Shown here piece by piece: positions 6,113 to 12,821 of a stretch of DNA of 22,269 nucleotides (position 1 is the first letter of the stretch; the number at the start of each line of letters is the position of its first letter). Origin of the DNA: Firmicutes bacterium CAG:555 (GTDB taxonomy: Bacteria; Bacillota; Clostridia; Oscillospirales; Oscillospiraceae). The translations under genes were made by a program, and so were the position numbers. Under the pieces are notes generated by a model that was not told the DNA's origin, did not search any database, and was given only the letters and a program-made list of their open reading frames with translations. The DNA lies in the NCBI GenBank assembly GCA_000431075.1, contig HF986898.1, forward strand, positions 8,521 to 30,789, read 5' to 3'.

Positions 6113-7582
6113 TTATTTTACACTTATCTTTGTATAGCTCGTTGTGCGGAACAGGGTTTTCTCGTCGCCGGAGCGCAGCCACGACAGATACACCTCCGGC
6201 CAGTGCTGCATGAGTATCGCCGAGTCGCAGCCGTTGTGGTATGCGTCGACGAGCATGGTCACAAGCTGCTCGTAGTAGTAATCCTGGTCGCCGTTCGTGA
6301 CCTTGTTTGCCGTGAGCTTCGTTGCGTAGCGCACCAAAATGCTCAGTCCCATCGAAAGCAGCTCCGATGCCGGTGTTCTGTCGCCGTCACCCTGCTTGCG
6401 CTTTGACGGCAGCCTGCCTATGCGCTGCACCTTTTCAAATGCGCCGATATCGTTCCAGTCCTCGATGAGCGAGCACACATCGTTTGCAAGATCCTCGTTG
6501 CCGTCAAGCAGGAATTTGAGGAACATCCTCGGCTCAAACTCGCTTCCGCCGAACTTGCTGTTCATGTAGTCCATCAAAATGCCCTGATAGCCACCCTGCG
6601 CATACTTTTCCGGCGTGTCGAGCAGATCGTCCAGATACTCAAACAGCAGGTCGAGCGCTATCTCCTGATCGGCGATAGGCTCGTACTTTGCGTCCGGCAG
6701 ACCGATCTGGGCCATTATATCGTTAAACTCAACGACCATCTTCTCCTTGAGCTTTTCGTACTCCTCGGCACCCCGCCTTGCCTTGCACGGCAGGTACAGC
6801 GTTGTTCCGAAGCGGGTGAAGCCCCAGTATGCAAGGGGAACACGGGGCACGGCGTCAATTTCCGAAACGATGTTAAAGATGTTGTCGGTGTACGCCGCAG
6901 CACGGTCAAATACCGTGAGGGGAGCAGCGAAGGTGTAGACAAAAATGTTGTCCTTGGATATGCCGCTTTCAAATGTGAGCCTTGCGCCAAGAAGATTTGA
7001 TACCGCAGCGCCGCGGCTGAAGCCTGTTATCCAGATTTTGATCTTCTGACGGTCAAAGCCGTGATTGTCTATGTATCTGTTCAGCGCATCATACACGCTG
7101 TCGGCCGCCGTCTTGAAGCCCATGGCGTAGTCGGGGCAGGTCTCGTCAACGACATGGGCGTTGCTGACCCACTCGCCGCCGTAGTGGTGGCTGCGGATGA
7201 CGACGGGGATAAGGTGCCAGCCGTCACCCAGCGTCTTTGCGGCAAAGGCGTATGCGCAGCTGTCGTCCGATGCCTTGGTGATCTTGTATTTGTGCGTTTT
7301 GATGCTGCGGTCATCGCAGCCGATGGTGTTGAGTAGACTGCGGATATACTTGTCGCCGGAGACCTTGTAGGTAAACGCCGACATACTCATGCCAAGCGAC
7401 ATCATCGCAAGCTCGTGGTCGTACGAGCATGCCGACTTATCAAAAAAGCGGTCGGAATATCTGAAATACATGGTCTCGACGGCATCGGGGCGCTTATCCG
7501 AGGACACGAGCATGCTCACCGGCACATCACCCTCAATGGCAACACCGTTGGTTCCGTCAAAAAAATGTCTCAGAGGCATCAT
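6113..7582 (-). CDS. lipase class 3-like alpha/beta hydrolase
   Basis: The 489-residue protein has no signal peptide or membrane segment, so it is probably cytoplasmic. The nucleophile elbow GFSRGAA at 187-193 (Ser189) follows a hydrophobic strand KIWIT. About 30 residues later comes YTFAAP, and then IVSEIDAVPRVPL, which could hold the catalytic Asp; this order is typical of lipase class 3 folds. The His of the triad is not certain by eye. The C-terminal 200 residues are helical and without a motif I recognise. The ATG at 7582 follows TAAGGAG; a second ATG directly after is possible. It is first in an operon with the nucleotidyltransferase and has a strong promoter. The natural ester or amide substrate is unknown. 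Confidence 0.8.
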   Translation of the reverse strand: MMPLRHFFDGTNGVAIEGDVPVSMLVSSDKRPDAVETMYFRYSDRFFDKSACSYDHELAMMSLGMSMSAFTYKVSGDKYIRSLLNTIGCDDRSIKTHKYKITKASDDSCAYAFAAKTLGDGWHLIPVVIRSHHYGGEWVSNAHVVDETCPDYAMGFKTAADSVYDALNRYIDNHGFDRQKIKIWITGFSRGAAVSNLLGARLTFESGISKDNIFVYTFAAPLTVFDRAAAYTDNIFNIVSEIDAVPRVPLAYWGFTRFGTTLYLPCKARRGAEEYEKLKEKMVVEFNDIMAQIGLPDAKYEPIADQEIALDLLFEYLDDLLDTPEKYAQGGYQGILMDYMNSKFGGSEFEPRMFLKFLLDGNEDLANDVCSLIEDWNDIGAFEKVQRIGRLPSKRKQGDGDRTPASELLSMGLSILVRYATKLTANKVTNGDQDYYYEQLVTMLVDAYHNGCDSAILMQHWPEVYLSWLRSGDEKTLFRTTSYTKISVK

Positions 7583-7621
7583 TTCAAATTTCTCCTTACA
7601 TTTAATTTACTGCTTGTGACG

Positions 7622-7650
7622 ATTATAAAATATTTTTAAAAAACAGGCAA
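7622..7650 (-). promoter_or_regulatory. promoter of hydrolase-nucleotidyltransferase operon
   Basis: On the minus strand TTGCCT (7650-7645), a 17-nt spacer, and TATAAT (7627-7622). It is back-to-back with the plus-strand promoter starting at 7659, with only 8 nt between the two -35 boxes. Confidence 0.7.
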
Positions 7651-7658
7651 GTACCTTG

Positions 7659-7687
7659 TTGACATAATATCGCTCGGACTGTACAAT
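7659..7687 (+). promoter_or_regulatory. promoter of polysaccharide deacetylase gene
   Basis: Consensus TTGACA (7659-7664), a 17-nt spacer and TACAAT (7682-7687). The predicted start near 7694 leaves a leader of about 26 nt before the ATG at 7720. Confidence 0.78.
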
Positions 7688-7719
7688 ATTTGCAGATAAA
7701 AATTTTCGGGGAATGGGAT

Positions 7720-9453
7720 ATGAGAAAATTCACAAAGATAATGGCAATGCTGCTTGCGGTCCTGCTGCTTGTTGGGATAATGCCGCCCAAGGCGCAGGCT
7801 GCCGGAAGCACAAAGCTCATTGCACTCACTTTTGATGACGGGCCGAGTTCGGCAAATACCGGCAGACTCCTTGACGGTCTCAAGGCTCGGGGTGCGCATG
7901 TCAGCTTTTTTATGACGGGGCAAAATGCCAAGCGCAACCCCTCGCTCGTTAAAAGAGCATATGAGGAAGGGCATCAGATATGCAGCCATACATATGACCA
8001 TGCGCTGCTGACCAAGCTGTCCAACTCCGAGATAAGGTCGCAGCTTGATAAGACCAATAAGATACTTGACGATGCGATAGGCTATGATCTTGCATATTCC
8101 CTGCGCCCGCCCTACGGCGGCTACAACGACAGAGTTCTGAGCACGGCCAACACACCGTGCTACTACTGGTCGGTCGATACCCGCGACTGGGAAAGCCGCA
8201 ATGCGAACGCGGCATATAATATGTTTATGAAATATGCAAAGGACGGCTCGATAGTCCTCATGCACGACCTGTACGGCACGACCGTCACAGCGGCGCTCAA
8301 CGCCATCGACACGCTGCAAAAGCAGGGCTATGAGTTCGTTACGCTAAGCGAGCTTCAGGTGCGCCGTGGCATCACACCGATGGCTGGTAAGATCTATTTT
8401 GACATCTATCCGAGCTCACACGGTACGGATAAACCGCTGTCAAACCCCGCCATCAGCTATCAGCAGACCGACGGCGGCAAAAAGGTCATCATCAAGGGCG
8501 ACAGCCGTGCAAGGATAATTTACACCACCGACGGAACAGACCCCACGCCCGAACACGGTTACCGGTACAAGGGCGCATTCCCGGTCAAGGATAAGACCAC
8601 CGTCAAGGCGATAAGCGTCGTGAACTGGAACGGCTTTAAGTCAGGCATCGTATCGAAAAAGATAAGCTACACAACGCTTGCAACGCCCAAGCTCACCGCC
8701 GCCGACGGAAAGATAACGCTCACCGGCATTACGGGCGGCGCAAACTATTATTACACCACGAACGGGAAGACACCCACAAGCTCGTCGGCACGATACACCG
8801 GCAGCTTCACTGCCGTGCCCGACACCGTCTACACCGTCAAGGGCATCGGCGGGGGCTACTACTCCAGCGCATCGGTCTGGGCGACCTACGGATCATCCGG
8901 CAAGCTGTACACCGATATGAGACCCGGCATTTGGTACTACGCCGCCGCCGACCGTGCGGTAGGCGAGGGAATGCTTGAGCTTGTCGGTACGAAGCTTGCA
9001 CCGCACACCGCAGTGACAAGGGCGCAGCTGGTCACAATGCTCTACCGTATGTCCGGAAGTCCGTCGGCGAGCGGCGACATGCCCTTTGACGATGTGCCCG
9101 AGAGCGCAAAGTATTACGAAGCCGTCAAATGGGCTTATAAAAGCGGCATAGCGCTCGGCTGCGGCTACGATAAATTTGAGCCAGATGAGTATGTCACCCG
9201 TGAGCAGACCTGCACATTTCTGGCGAGGTATGCACAGCTTTGCGGCAAGGATCTGAGCGGGCTGAGCGAAAAGGCGATAGATGCATTTGCCGACTGCGAT
9301 CAGGTCGAGCCGGGCTTGGCCGGGAATGTCAATGCCATGTGCGCCCTCAAGGTAGTCAAGGGCTACGAGGACGGCACGATAGGGCCGAAATACGGCATTA
9401 CGAGAGCGGAAGCGGCGACAATGCTGACCCGCCTTGAGGATATATTGAAATAA
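7720..9453 (+). CDS. secreted polysaccharide deacetylase with chitobiase-C-like and SLH domains
   Basis: This 577-residue exported enzyme removes N- or O-acetyl groups from a cell-wall or extracellular glycan. It has a signal peptide (MRKFTKIMAMLLAVLLLVGI, likely cleavage after AQA at 27). The NodB domain keeps all five motifs: TFDDGPS (37-43), HTYDH (90-94), RPPYGG (129-134), DTRDW (153-157) and LMHD (180-183), so it should be active and metal-dependent. Two beta-sandwich segments resembling chitobiase C-terminal domains follow (IIYTTDGTDPTP, YYYTTNGKTPTSSS). Three SLH repeats end the protein (VTRAQLVTMLYRM, VTREQTCTFLARY, ITRAEAATMLTRL), which anchor proteins to pyruvylated wall polymers. 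The ATG at 7720 is preferred to an in-frame TTG at 7690 because the signal peptide starts here. Confidence 0.93.
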   Translation: MRKFTKIMAMLLAVLLLVGIMPPKAQAAGSTKLIALTFDDGPSSANTGRLLDGLKARGAHVSFFMTGQNAKRNPSLVKRAYEEGHQICSHTYDHALLTKLSNSEIRSQLDKTNKILDDAIGYDLAYSLRPPYGGYNDRVLSTANTPCYYWSVDTRDWESRNANAAYNMFMKYAKDGSIVLMHDLYGTTVTAALNAIDTLQKQGYEFVTLSELQVRRGITPMAGKIYFDIYPSSHGTDKPLSNPAISYQQTDGGKKVIIKGDSRARIIYTTDGTDPTPEHGYRYKGAFPVKDKTTVKAISVVNWNGFKSGIVSKKISYTTLATPKLTAADGKITLTGITGGANYYYTTNGKTPTSSSARYTGSFTAVPDTVYTVKGIGGGYYSSASVWATYGSSGKLYTDMRPGIWYYAAADRAVGEGMLELVGTKLAPHTAVTRAQLVTMLYRMSGSPSASGDMPFDDVPESAKYYEAVKWAYKSGIALGCGYDKFEPDEYVTREQTCTFLARYAQLCGKDLSGLSEKAIDAFADCDQVEPGLAGNVNAMCALKVVKGYEDGTIGPKYGITRAEAATMLTRLEDILK

Positions 9454-9496
9454 AAAAGAAAACACAGCGGAAGTTATTTTTCCGCTGTGTTTTTTT
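9454..9496. terminator. bidirectional terminator between converging genes
   Basis: Stem AACACAGCGGA (9461-9471) pairs with TCCGCTGTGTT (9481-9491), flanked by an A-rich run and a T-run. It ends the deacetylase transcript on the plus strand and the PIG-L/GPH operon on the minus strand. The minus-strand PIG-L stop codon begins at 9498, so hairpin and gene abut. Confidence 0.88.
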
Positions 9497-10251
9497 CAGT
9501 CTCCGAATTCGGGCAGACAGTGCATATGCAGCTGGCCGAGCACCCTGAACCCCTCGGCGCAGCCTCTTAAGCTGCGCAGTCCGAGTAAAGCGGAGCGCAG
9601 CCTGAGATACAGCTTTATCGCATCTCCGCTGTCTCCGGGAAATTGGCTTTGGTGGCAGCTGAATATCGCATCGAGCTGCTTGCTGAGATATCCGTTCGTT
9701 TTCACAAAGCGATTTGCCTTTGCCGTCATGTAATACGCCAAAGCGGCAACGGGGGCAGGCTCCGCACCGTACTCATGCATGATGCCGGCATACGGGGCAA
9801 AATACGCAATGCGCCGTGCGGCGTTGCCGACATTCAGGTGGTCGGCGTGGCACTCGCTCGTGACGCAGGGGTCGGGCGCAAATATGACATCGGGCTTAAA
9901 ATCTCCGACAATTTGTGCAATGCCGTGCAGCAGCTCGTCAGGCTCATAAAAGCCGCCGTCGGATAGCTCCAAAAACCGCACATCCGAAACGCCGAGCATT
10001 TTTGCTGATGCAGCAGCTTCCTTTTTGCGTATCCCGACAAGCTCATCGGGCGGTATCGTCTCCGAGCCGTAGCGGCCGTCAAGGCAGATCAGAAAGCACA
10101 CGCTTTTTCCCGTGGCTGCCAGCTTCGCCGCCGTTGCGCCTGCGCCTATCTCGATATCGTCCGGATGCGGGCCGATGAAAAGATAGCGCTCTGACTTTTC
10201 AATATCCGGCAGGGGCGCTGCCGCCTTCAGTACAAGCTTTAAGATGCTCAT
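9496..10251 (-). CDS. PIG-L/LmbE family deacetylase
   Basis: Members hydrolyse N-acetyl groups from GlcNAc-type sugars or conjugates using a zinc ion. The 251-residue protein shows the defining GPHPDDIEIGAGA with HPDD at 29-32, and the distal zinc ligand in CHADH (134-138). There is no signal peptide, so it should act in the cytoplasm. Its start codon overlaps the stop of the GPH symporter by 4 nt, implying coupled expression. The context suggests deacetylation of a sugar brought in by that symporter, which is inference. BshB (bacillithiol) or a diacetylchitobiose deacetylase are alternatives that cannot be distinguished by eye; the C-terminal 80 residues are not diagnostic. Confidence 0.9.
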   Translation of the reverse strand: MSILKLVLKAAAPLPDIEKSERYLFIGPHPDDIEIGAGATAAKLAATGKSVCFLICLDGRYGSETIPPDELVGIRKKEAAASAKMLGVSDVRFLELSDGGFYEPDELLHGIAQIVGDFKPDVIFAPDPCVTSECHADHLNVGNAARRIAYFAPYAGIMHEYGAEPAPVAALAYYMTAKANRFVKTNGYLSKQLDAIFSCHQSQFPGDSGDAIKLYLRLRSALLGLRSLRGCAEGFRVLGQLHMHCLPEFGD

Positions 10252-11720
10252 GTCTTCTGCTTGCGGGCGTCGAGCTCACCGCAGATGCGCTCATACTCGC
10301 CCTCGTCTAACTTGTAGTGCTTCTTGTACAGAATGTACGACAGGAGCATGAGCACGCAGGGAATGACGACCATGCAGATGAGCAGAGCAAGGGTCTTGCC
10401 CGGCTCGATGCCGTTTATGACACTTCCGATGGAGCTTATCTTGTCCTGCTCGGTGATGAGGTTTCTTGCACACTCGTTTTCAAGGTCGGAGATCCTGTTG
10501 GTGTACTTAGTGACGCCGAAGATCATGTATGCGACATTGGTGATGAGCACGATGAGTGCCGAGCTCATCTTCGTAAGGAACGGGCGCAGCGAGGCGATGA
10601 TAGCCTCGTCACGGTCGCCGGAGAGATACTCGTTGTACTCGACGGTGTTGATGATGGATATCATCATGACCAGATAGAAGCCGTACTGGCCGAAGTTCGA
10701 GAGCATGTAGCCCACGGTGACGACCCAGAACTTGGGCATTTCGGCGGGCATTGAAAGACCTGCGATGAGCATGAACGCATAGCCGACCATGGAGATGACA
10801 AGCAGAATGCCCATGAACCTTTTGCGAGGGATCTTGCGGGAGATGGCGGGGTAGAAGATCATGAGGAAAGCGGTGACGGACATACCGACGATGGTAAACA
10901 GCGAGAACAGACCGCCGTTGTAGCCGAAGTCAAAGTAAATGTATGTCGAGCCGATACCGCCGACGATGAGGCCGTTGCCTATCTGCTGGAGCAGGAAAAT
11001 GAGGCTTATCCACAGCAGCTGATCGTTGCCGGTTATGGACTTCCATATCTTTTTAAGGCTCACCGGGGGTGCGTCGTTGTACTCGCGCTTTTCACGCACG
11101 CCGAAGATGGTGAAGCACAAAAACAGCGGAGCGATGATGCAGATGATGAGCGATATCACGCCGTATGCGGTGGTGGTGCTGCCGCCGATGGCCTTGTCGC
11201 CGATGGTGAACATGGGGATGAGCACGCTTGCGAGCGTACCGCCGATGCCGGCAAACAGAGTTGCACGGGAGGCAAACTGGTTTCTTGCGTTTGCATCCGA
11301 CGACAGTGCCGGCACCATACCCCAGTAGGAGATATCATGCATGGTGTAGGCAATGGAATACAGGAAATAGATAACGCCGAAGAACCACACGAAGCTCCAG
11401 CCCTGAAGGTCGGTGTTGAAGGCAAGATACACGACGACGGAGGTCGAGATTATGCCGATGACGAGCCAGGGCTTGAACTTGCCCCAGCGGGTGCGGGTAC
11501 GCTCGATTATATTGCCCATAATGGGGTCGTTGAGCGCATCGAAAATTCTGGCGGCGACAACGATGGCGGTTATCGCACCGAACTGTGCGTTGGTGAGATC
11601 ACGGGTGAACAGAACGAAGGTCATGATGCAGCTGGTGAACAGAAAGTACACCATGTCACGGCCGACGGTGCCGAGGGGGAACATGATCAGGTTTCTTTTC
11701 CTTGTTTTAAGGTCGTCCAT
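10248..11720 (-). CDS. GPH-family sugar:cation symporter (MFS)
   Basis: The 490-residue membrane protein is a glycoside-pentoside-hexuronide:cation symporter of the major facilitator superfamily, with about 12 hydrophobic segments. Family signs are the N-terminal FPLGTVGRD, DALNDPIMGNIIERTRTRWG near residues 60-80, and GKFKPWL just after. A polar stretch of about 50 residues (TKYTNRISDLENECARNL onward) lies between the last two membrane helices. I start it at 11720 (MDDLKTRKRN) because TAGGAGC precedes this ATG and homology begins here, although the frame is open back to 11816. It leads an operon with the PIG-L deacetylase. The imported sugar cannot be told from sequence; an N-acetylated glycoside would fit the partner. 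Confidence 0.9.
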   Translation of the reverse strand: MDDLKTRKRNLIMFPLGTVGRDMVYFLFTSCIMTFVLFTRDLTNAQFGAITAIVVAARIFDALNDPIMGNIIERTRTRWGKFKPWLVIGIISTSVVVYLAFNTDLQGWSFVWFFGVIYFLYSIAYTMHDISYWGMVPALSSDANARNQFASRATLFAGIGGTLASVLIPMFTIGDKAIGGSTTTAYGVISLIICIIAPLFLCFTIFGVREKREYNDAPPVSLKKIWKSITGNDQLLWISLIFLLQQIGNGLIVGGIGSTYIYFDFGYNGGLFSLFTIVGMSVTAFLMIFYPAISRKIPRKRFMGILLVISMVGYAFMLIAGLSMPAEMPKFWVVTVGYMLSNFGQYGFYLVMMISIINTVEYNEYLSGDRDEAIIASLRPFLTKMSSALIVLITNVAYMIFGVTKYTNRISDLENECARNLITEQDKISSIGSVINGIEPGKTLALLICMVVIPCVLMLLSYILYKKHYKLDEGEYERICGELDARKQKT

Positions 11721-11744
11721 ATAAATGCTCCTATACATCTTAAT

Positions 11745-11754
11745 TACAATTGTA
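11745..11754. promoter_or_regulatory. 10-bp palindrome at the GPH start site
   Basis: Perfect palindrome TACAATTGTA lies directly at the predicted transcription start of the GPH operon (near 11749). Its position would suit a repressor operator, but a 10-bp AT-rich palindrome can arise by chance. Confidence 0.3.
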
Positions 11755-11755
11755 C

Positions 11756-11784
11756 ATTGTATCAGCTTTACGCCCCAAAGGCAA
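11756..11784 (-). promoter_or_regulatory. GPH-PIG-L operon promoter
   Basis: On the minus strand TTGCCT (11784-11779), a 17-nt spacer and TACAAT (11761-11756). Its -35 sequence is identical to that of the hydrolase operon promoter at 7622-7650. Confidence 0.65.
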
Positions 11785-11841
11785 AGCTTTTGAGCGGGTT
11801 TGTGAGTGTTGAACAAATTGCGGGTGCAAATTTATAAAACA

Positions 11842-11886
11842 TTGACAAAACTCGGTCTTGCGAAAATGCTCGAAAGAAGCTAAAAT
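11842..11886 (+). promoter_or_regulatory. xpt promoter region
   Basis: Two overlapping options: TTGACA (11842-11847) with a poor -10 AATGCT (11865-11870), or TTGCGA (11858-11863) with TAAAAT (11881-11886), both with 17-nt spacers. The second has the better -10 and leaves a leader of about 22 nt. Neither leaves room for a riboswitch before xpt. Confidence 0.5.
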
Positions 11887-11914
11887 TAAAACATCTTTGA
11901 TGGGAGTGATAAAA

Positions 11915-12490
11915 ATGCAGGAGCTTATCGAGCGCATAAGAAAAGACGGAAGAATAAAGCCGGGCAATGTTTTGAAGGTCGACAGCTTTCTGAACCACCA
12001 GATAGACCCGAAGCTTGCCTACGCAATGGCGCAGGAGATAAAGCGGCTTTACGCCGACGAGACAGTGAACAAGGTGCTCACGATAGAGGCTAGCGGCATC
12101 GGCCTTGCGGTGCTGACGGGATATCTTTTCGAGTGCCCCGTGGTGTTTGCGAAAAAGAGCAAGTCCAGCAATGTGTCAGACGACCTTTACACGGCAAAGG
12201 TACACTCCTATACCCACGGCACGGATCACACCGTCATCGTGTCAAAGTCGTACCTCAACCCCGAGGACAGGGTGCTCATCGTCGATGATTTTCTCGCAAA
12301 CGGCGCAGCCTTAGAGGGGCTTCGCAGTATCGTCGAGCAGTCCGGCGCTCTCGTCGTGGGCGCCGCCATTGCCGTCGAGAAGGCGTTCCAGTCCGGCGGA
12401 GCAAGGCTCAGAGCCGAGGGCATGCGCATCGAGTCTCTGGCAAAGATAGCCTCCATGAGCGACGATGGCATCGTGTTCTGCGAGGAATAA
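11915..12490 (+). CDS. xpt: xanthine phosphoribosyltransferase
   Basis: Xpt salvages xanthine by converting it with PRPP to XMP, a step toward GMP. The 191-residue protein closely follows the Bacillus enzyme: LKVDSFLNHQIDP at 20-32, the IEASGIG block near 57-63, and the PRPP-binding motif VLIVDDFLANGAA at 120-132. The ATG at 11915 (MQELIERIRK) follows GGGAGTG and matches the family N-terminus, although the frame is open to 11858. In many Firmicutes xpt is itself led by a guanine riboswitch; here its leader is too short for one, and a purine riboswitch lies downstream of the gene instead. No clear terminator separates xpt from that leader, so some read-through into the importer operon is possible. 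Confidence 0.95.
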   Translation: MQELIERIRKDGRIKPGNVLKVDSFLNHQIDPKLAYAMAQEIKRLYADETVNKVLTIEASGIGLAVLTGYLFECPVVFAKKSKSSNVSDDLYTAKVHSYTHGTDHTVIVSKSYLNPEDRVLIVDDFLANGAALEGLRSIVEQSGALVVGAAIAVEKAFQSGGARLRAEGMRIESLAKIASMSDDGIVFCEE

Positions 12491-12536
12491 AGGCAAGTTT
12501 CACAAAAATGAGCACGAAAAAATATTAAACTTGTCT
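12491..12536. repeat. short inverted repeat after xpt
   Basis: AGGCAAGTTT (12491-12500) pairs with AAACTTGTCT (12527-12536), ten pairs including one G-U, around a 26-nt A-rich loop. It has no T-run and is too open for a standard terminator. It might stabilise the xpt 3' end, or be chance. Confidence 0.35.
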
Positions 12537-12546
12537 AAATCGGGGC

Positions 12547-12575
12547 TTGACTTATCGGGTCTGCCTTGATATGCT
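12547..12575 (+). promoter_or_regulatory. promoter of riboswitch-importer operon
   Basis: TTGACT (12547-12552), a 17-nt spacer and TATGCT (12570-12575), with TGA before the -10 giving an extended -10. The predicted start near 12582 is about 18 nt before the aptamer, as expected for a riboswitch leader. Confidence 0.7.
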
Positions 12576-12599
12576 TTAAGCACAAGTTGAAAAGTCAAT

Positions 12600-12673
12600 A
12601 CTTTCGATATATAGCAAATGATATGGATTTGAAGTCTCTACCCGGACGCCGTAAATGACCGGACTATCGAAGT
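12600..12673 (+). promoter_or_regulatory. purine riboswitch aptamer, guanine type
   Basis: The core matches the purine aptamer: P1 formed by TTCGATA (12603-12609) with TATCGAA (12665-12671), the L2 sequence GATATGG, J2/3 TCTCTAC, and a P3 arm CCGG...CCGG enclosing CGCCGTAAATG. The base just 5' of the P1 3' strand, equivalent to position 74, is C (12664), which specifies guanine or hypoxanthine instead of adenine. J2/3 has C where the Bacillus xpt aptamer has the flipped-out U48. It lies in the leader of the BMP importer operon, about 150 nt before the coding region, so guanine should reduce importer expression. Confidence 0.93.
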
Positions 12674-12681
12674 TTTACATA

Positions 12682-12757
12682 AAAGGAAGAAGTGTTTCTA
12701 CCTTTAGTTGTGTATTTTCTTCACCGGCTGCATATCGTTTGCGGCCGGTGTTTTTTT
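12682..12757 (+). terminator. riboswitch expression platform with intrinsic terminator
   Basis: A first hairpin pairs AAAGG-A-AGAA with TTCT-A-CCTTT (12682-12705, loop GTGT). The terminator follows: CACCGGCTGC (12722-12731) pairs with GCGGCCGGTG (12741-12750), then seven T. This is a transcription-attenuation layout, where ligand-stabilised P1 should favour the terminator. I could not find a convincing long antiterminator pairing by eye, so the switching partner is unresolved. The rest of the leader to 12821 holds the AGGAGG-like site (TTGGAGGAAAA) and nothing else recognisable. Confidence 0.88.
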
Positions 12758-12821
12758 GTATCACGCTTCCCGCAAGGGAGTTTGATAATATAAATGAATT
12801 TTTATTGGAGGAAAACTGAAG

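Noticed and set aside
11755..11800. Catabolite-response (cre) element near the GPH promoter, suggested by AAAGCTTT.
   Set aside because: It lacks the central CG and the spacing of the CcpA consensus.
11721..11816. Extended start of the GPH symporter at 11816.
   Set aside because: The added codons overlap the promoter and predicted start site, while MDDLKTRKRN at 11720 has a ribosome site directly before it.
11842..11914. Guanine riboswitch in front of xpt.
   Set aside because: The leader after any plausible promoter is under 40 nt and contains none of the aptamer core sequences.
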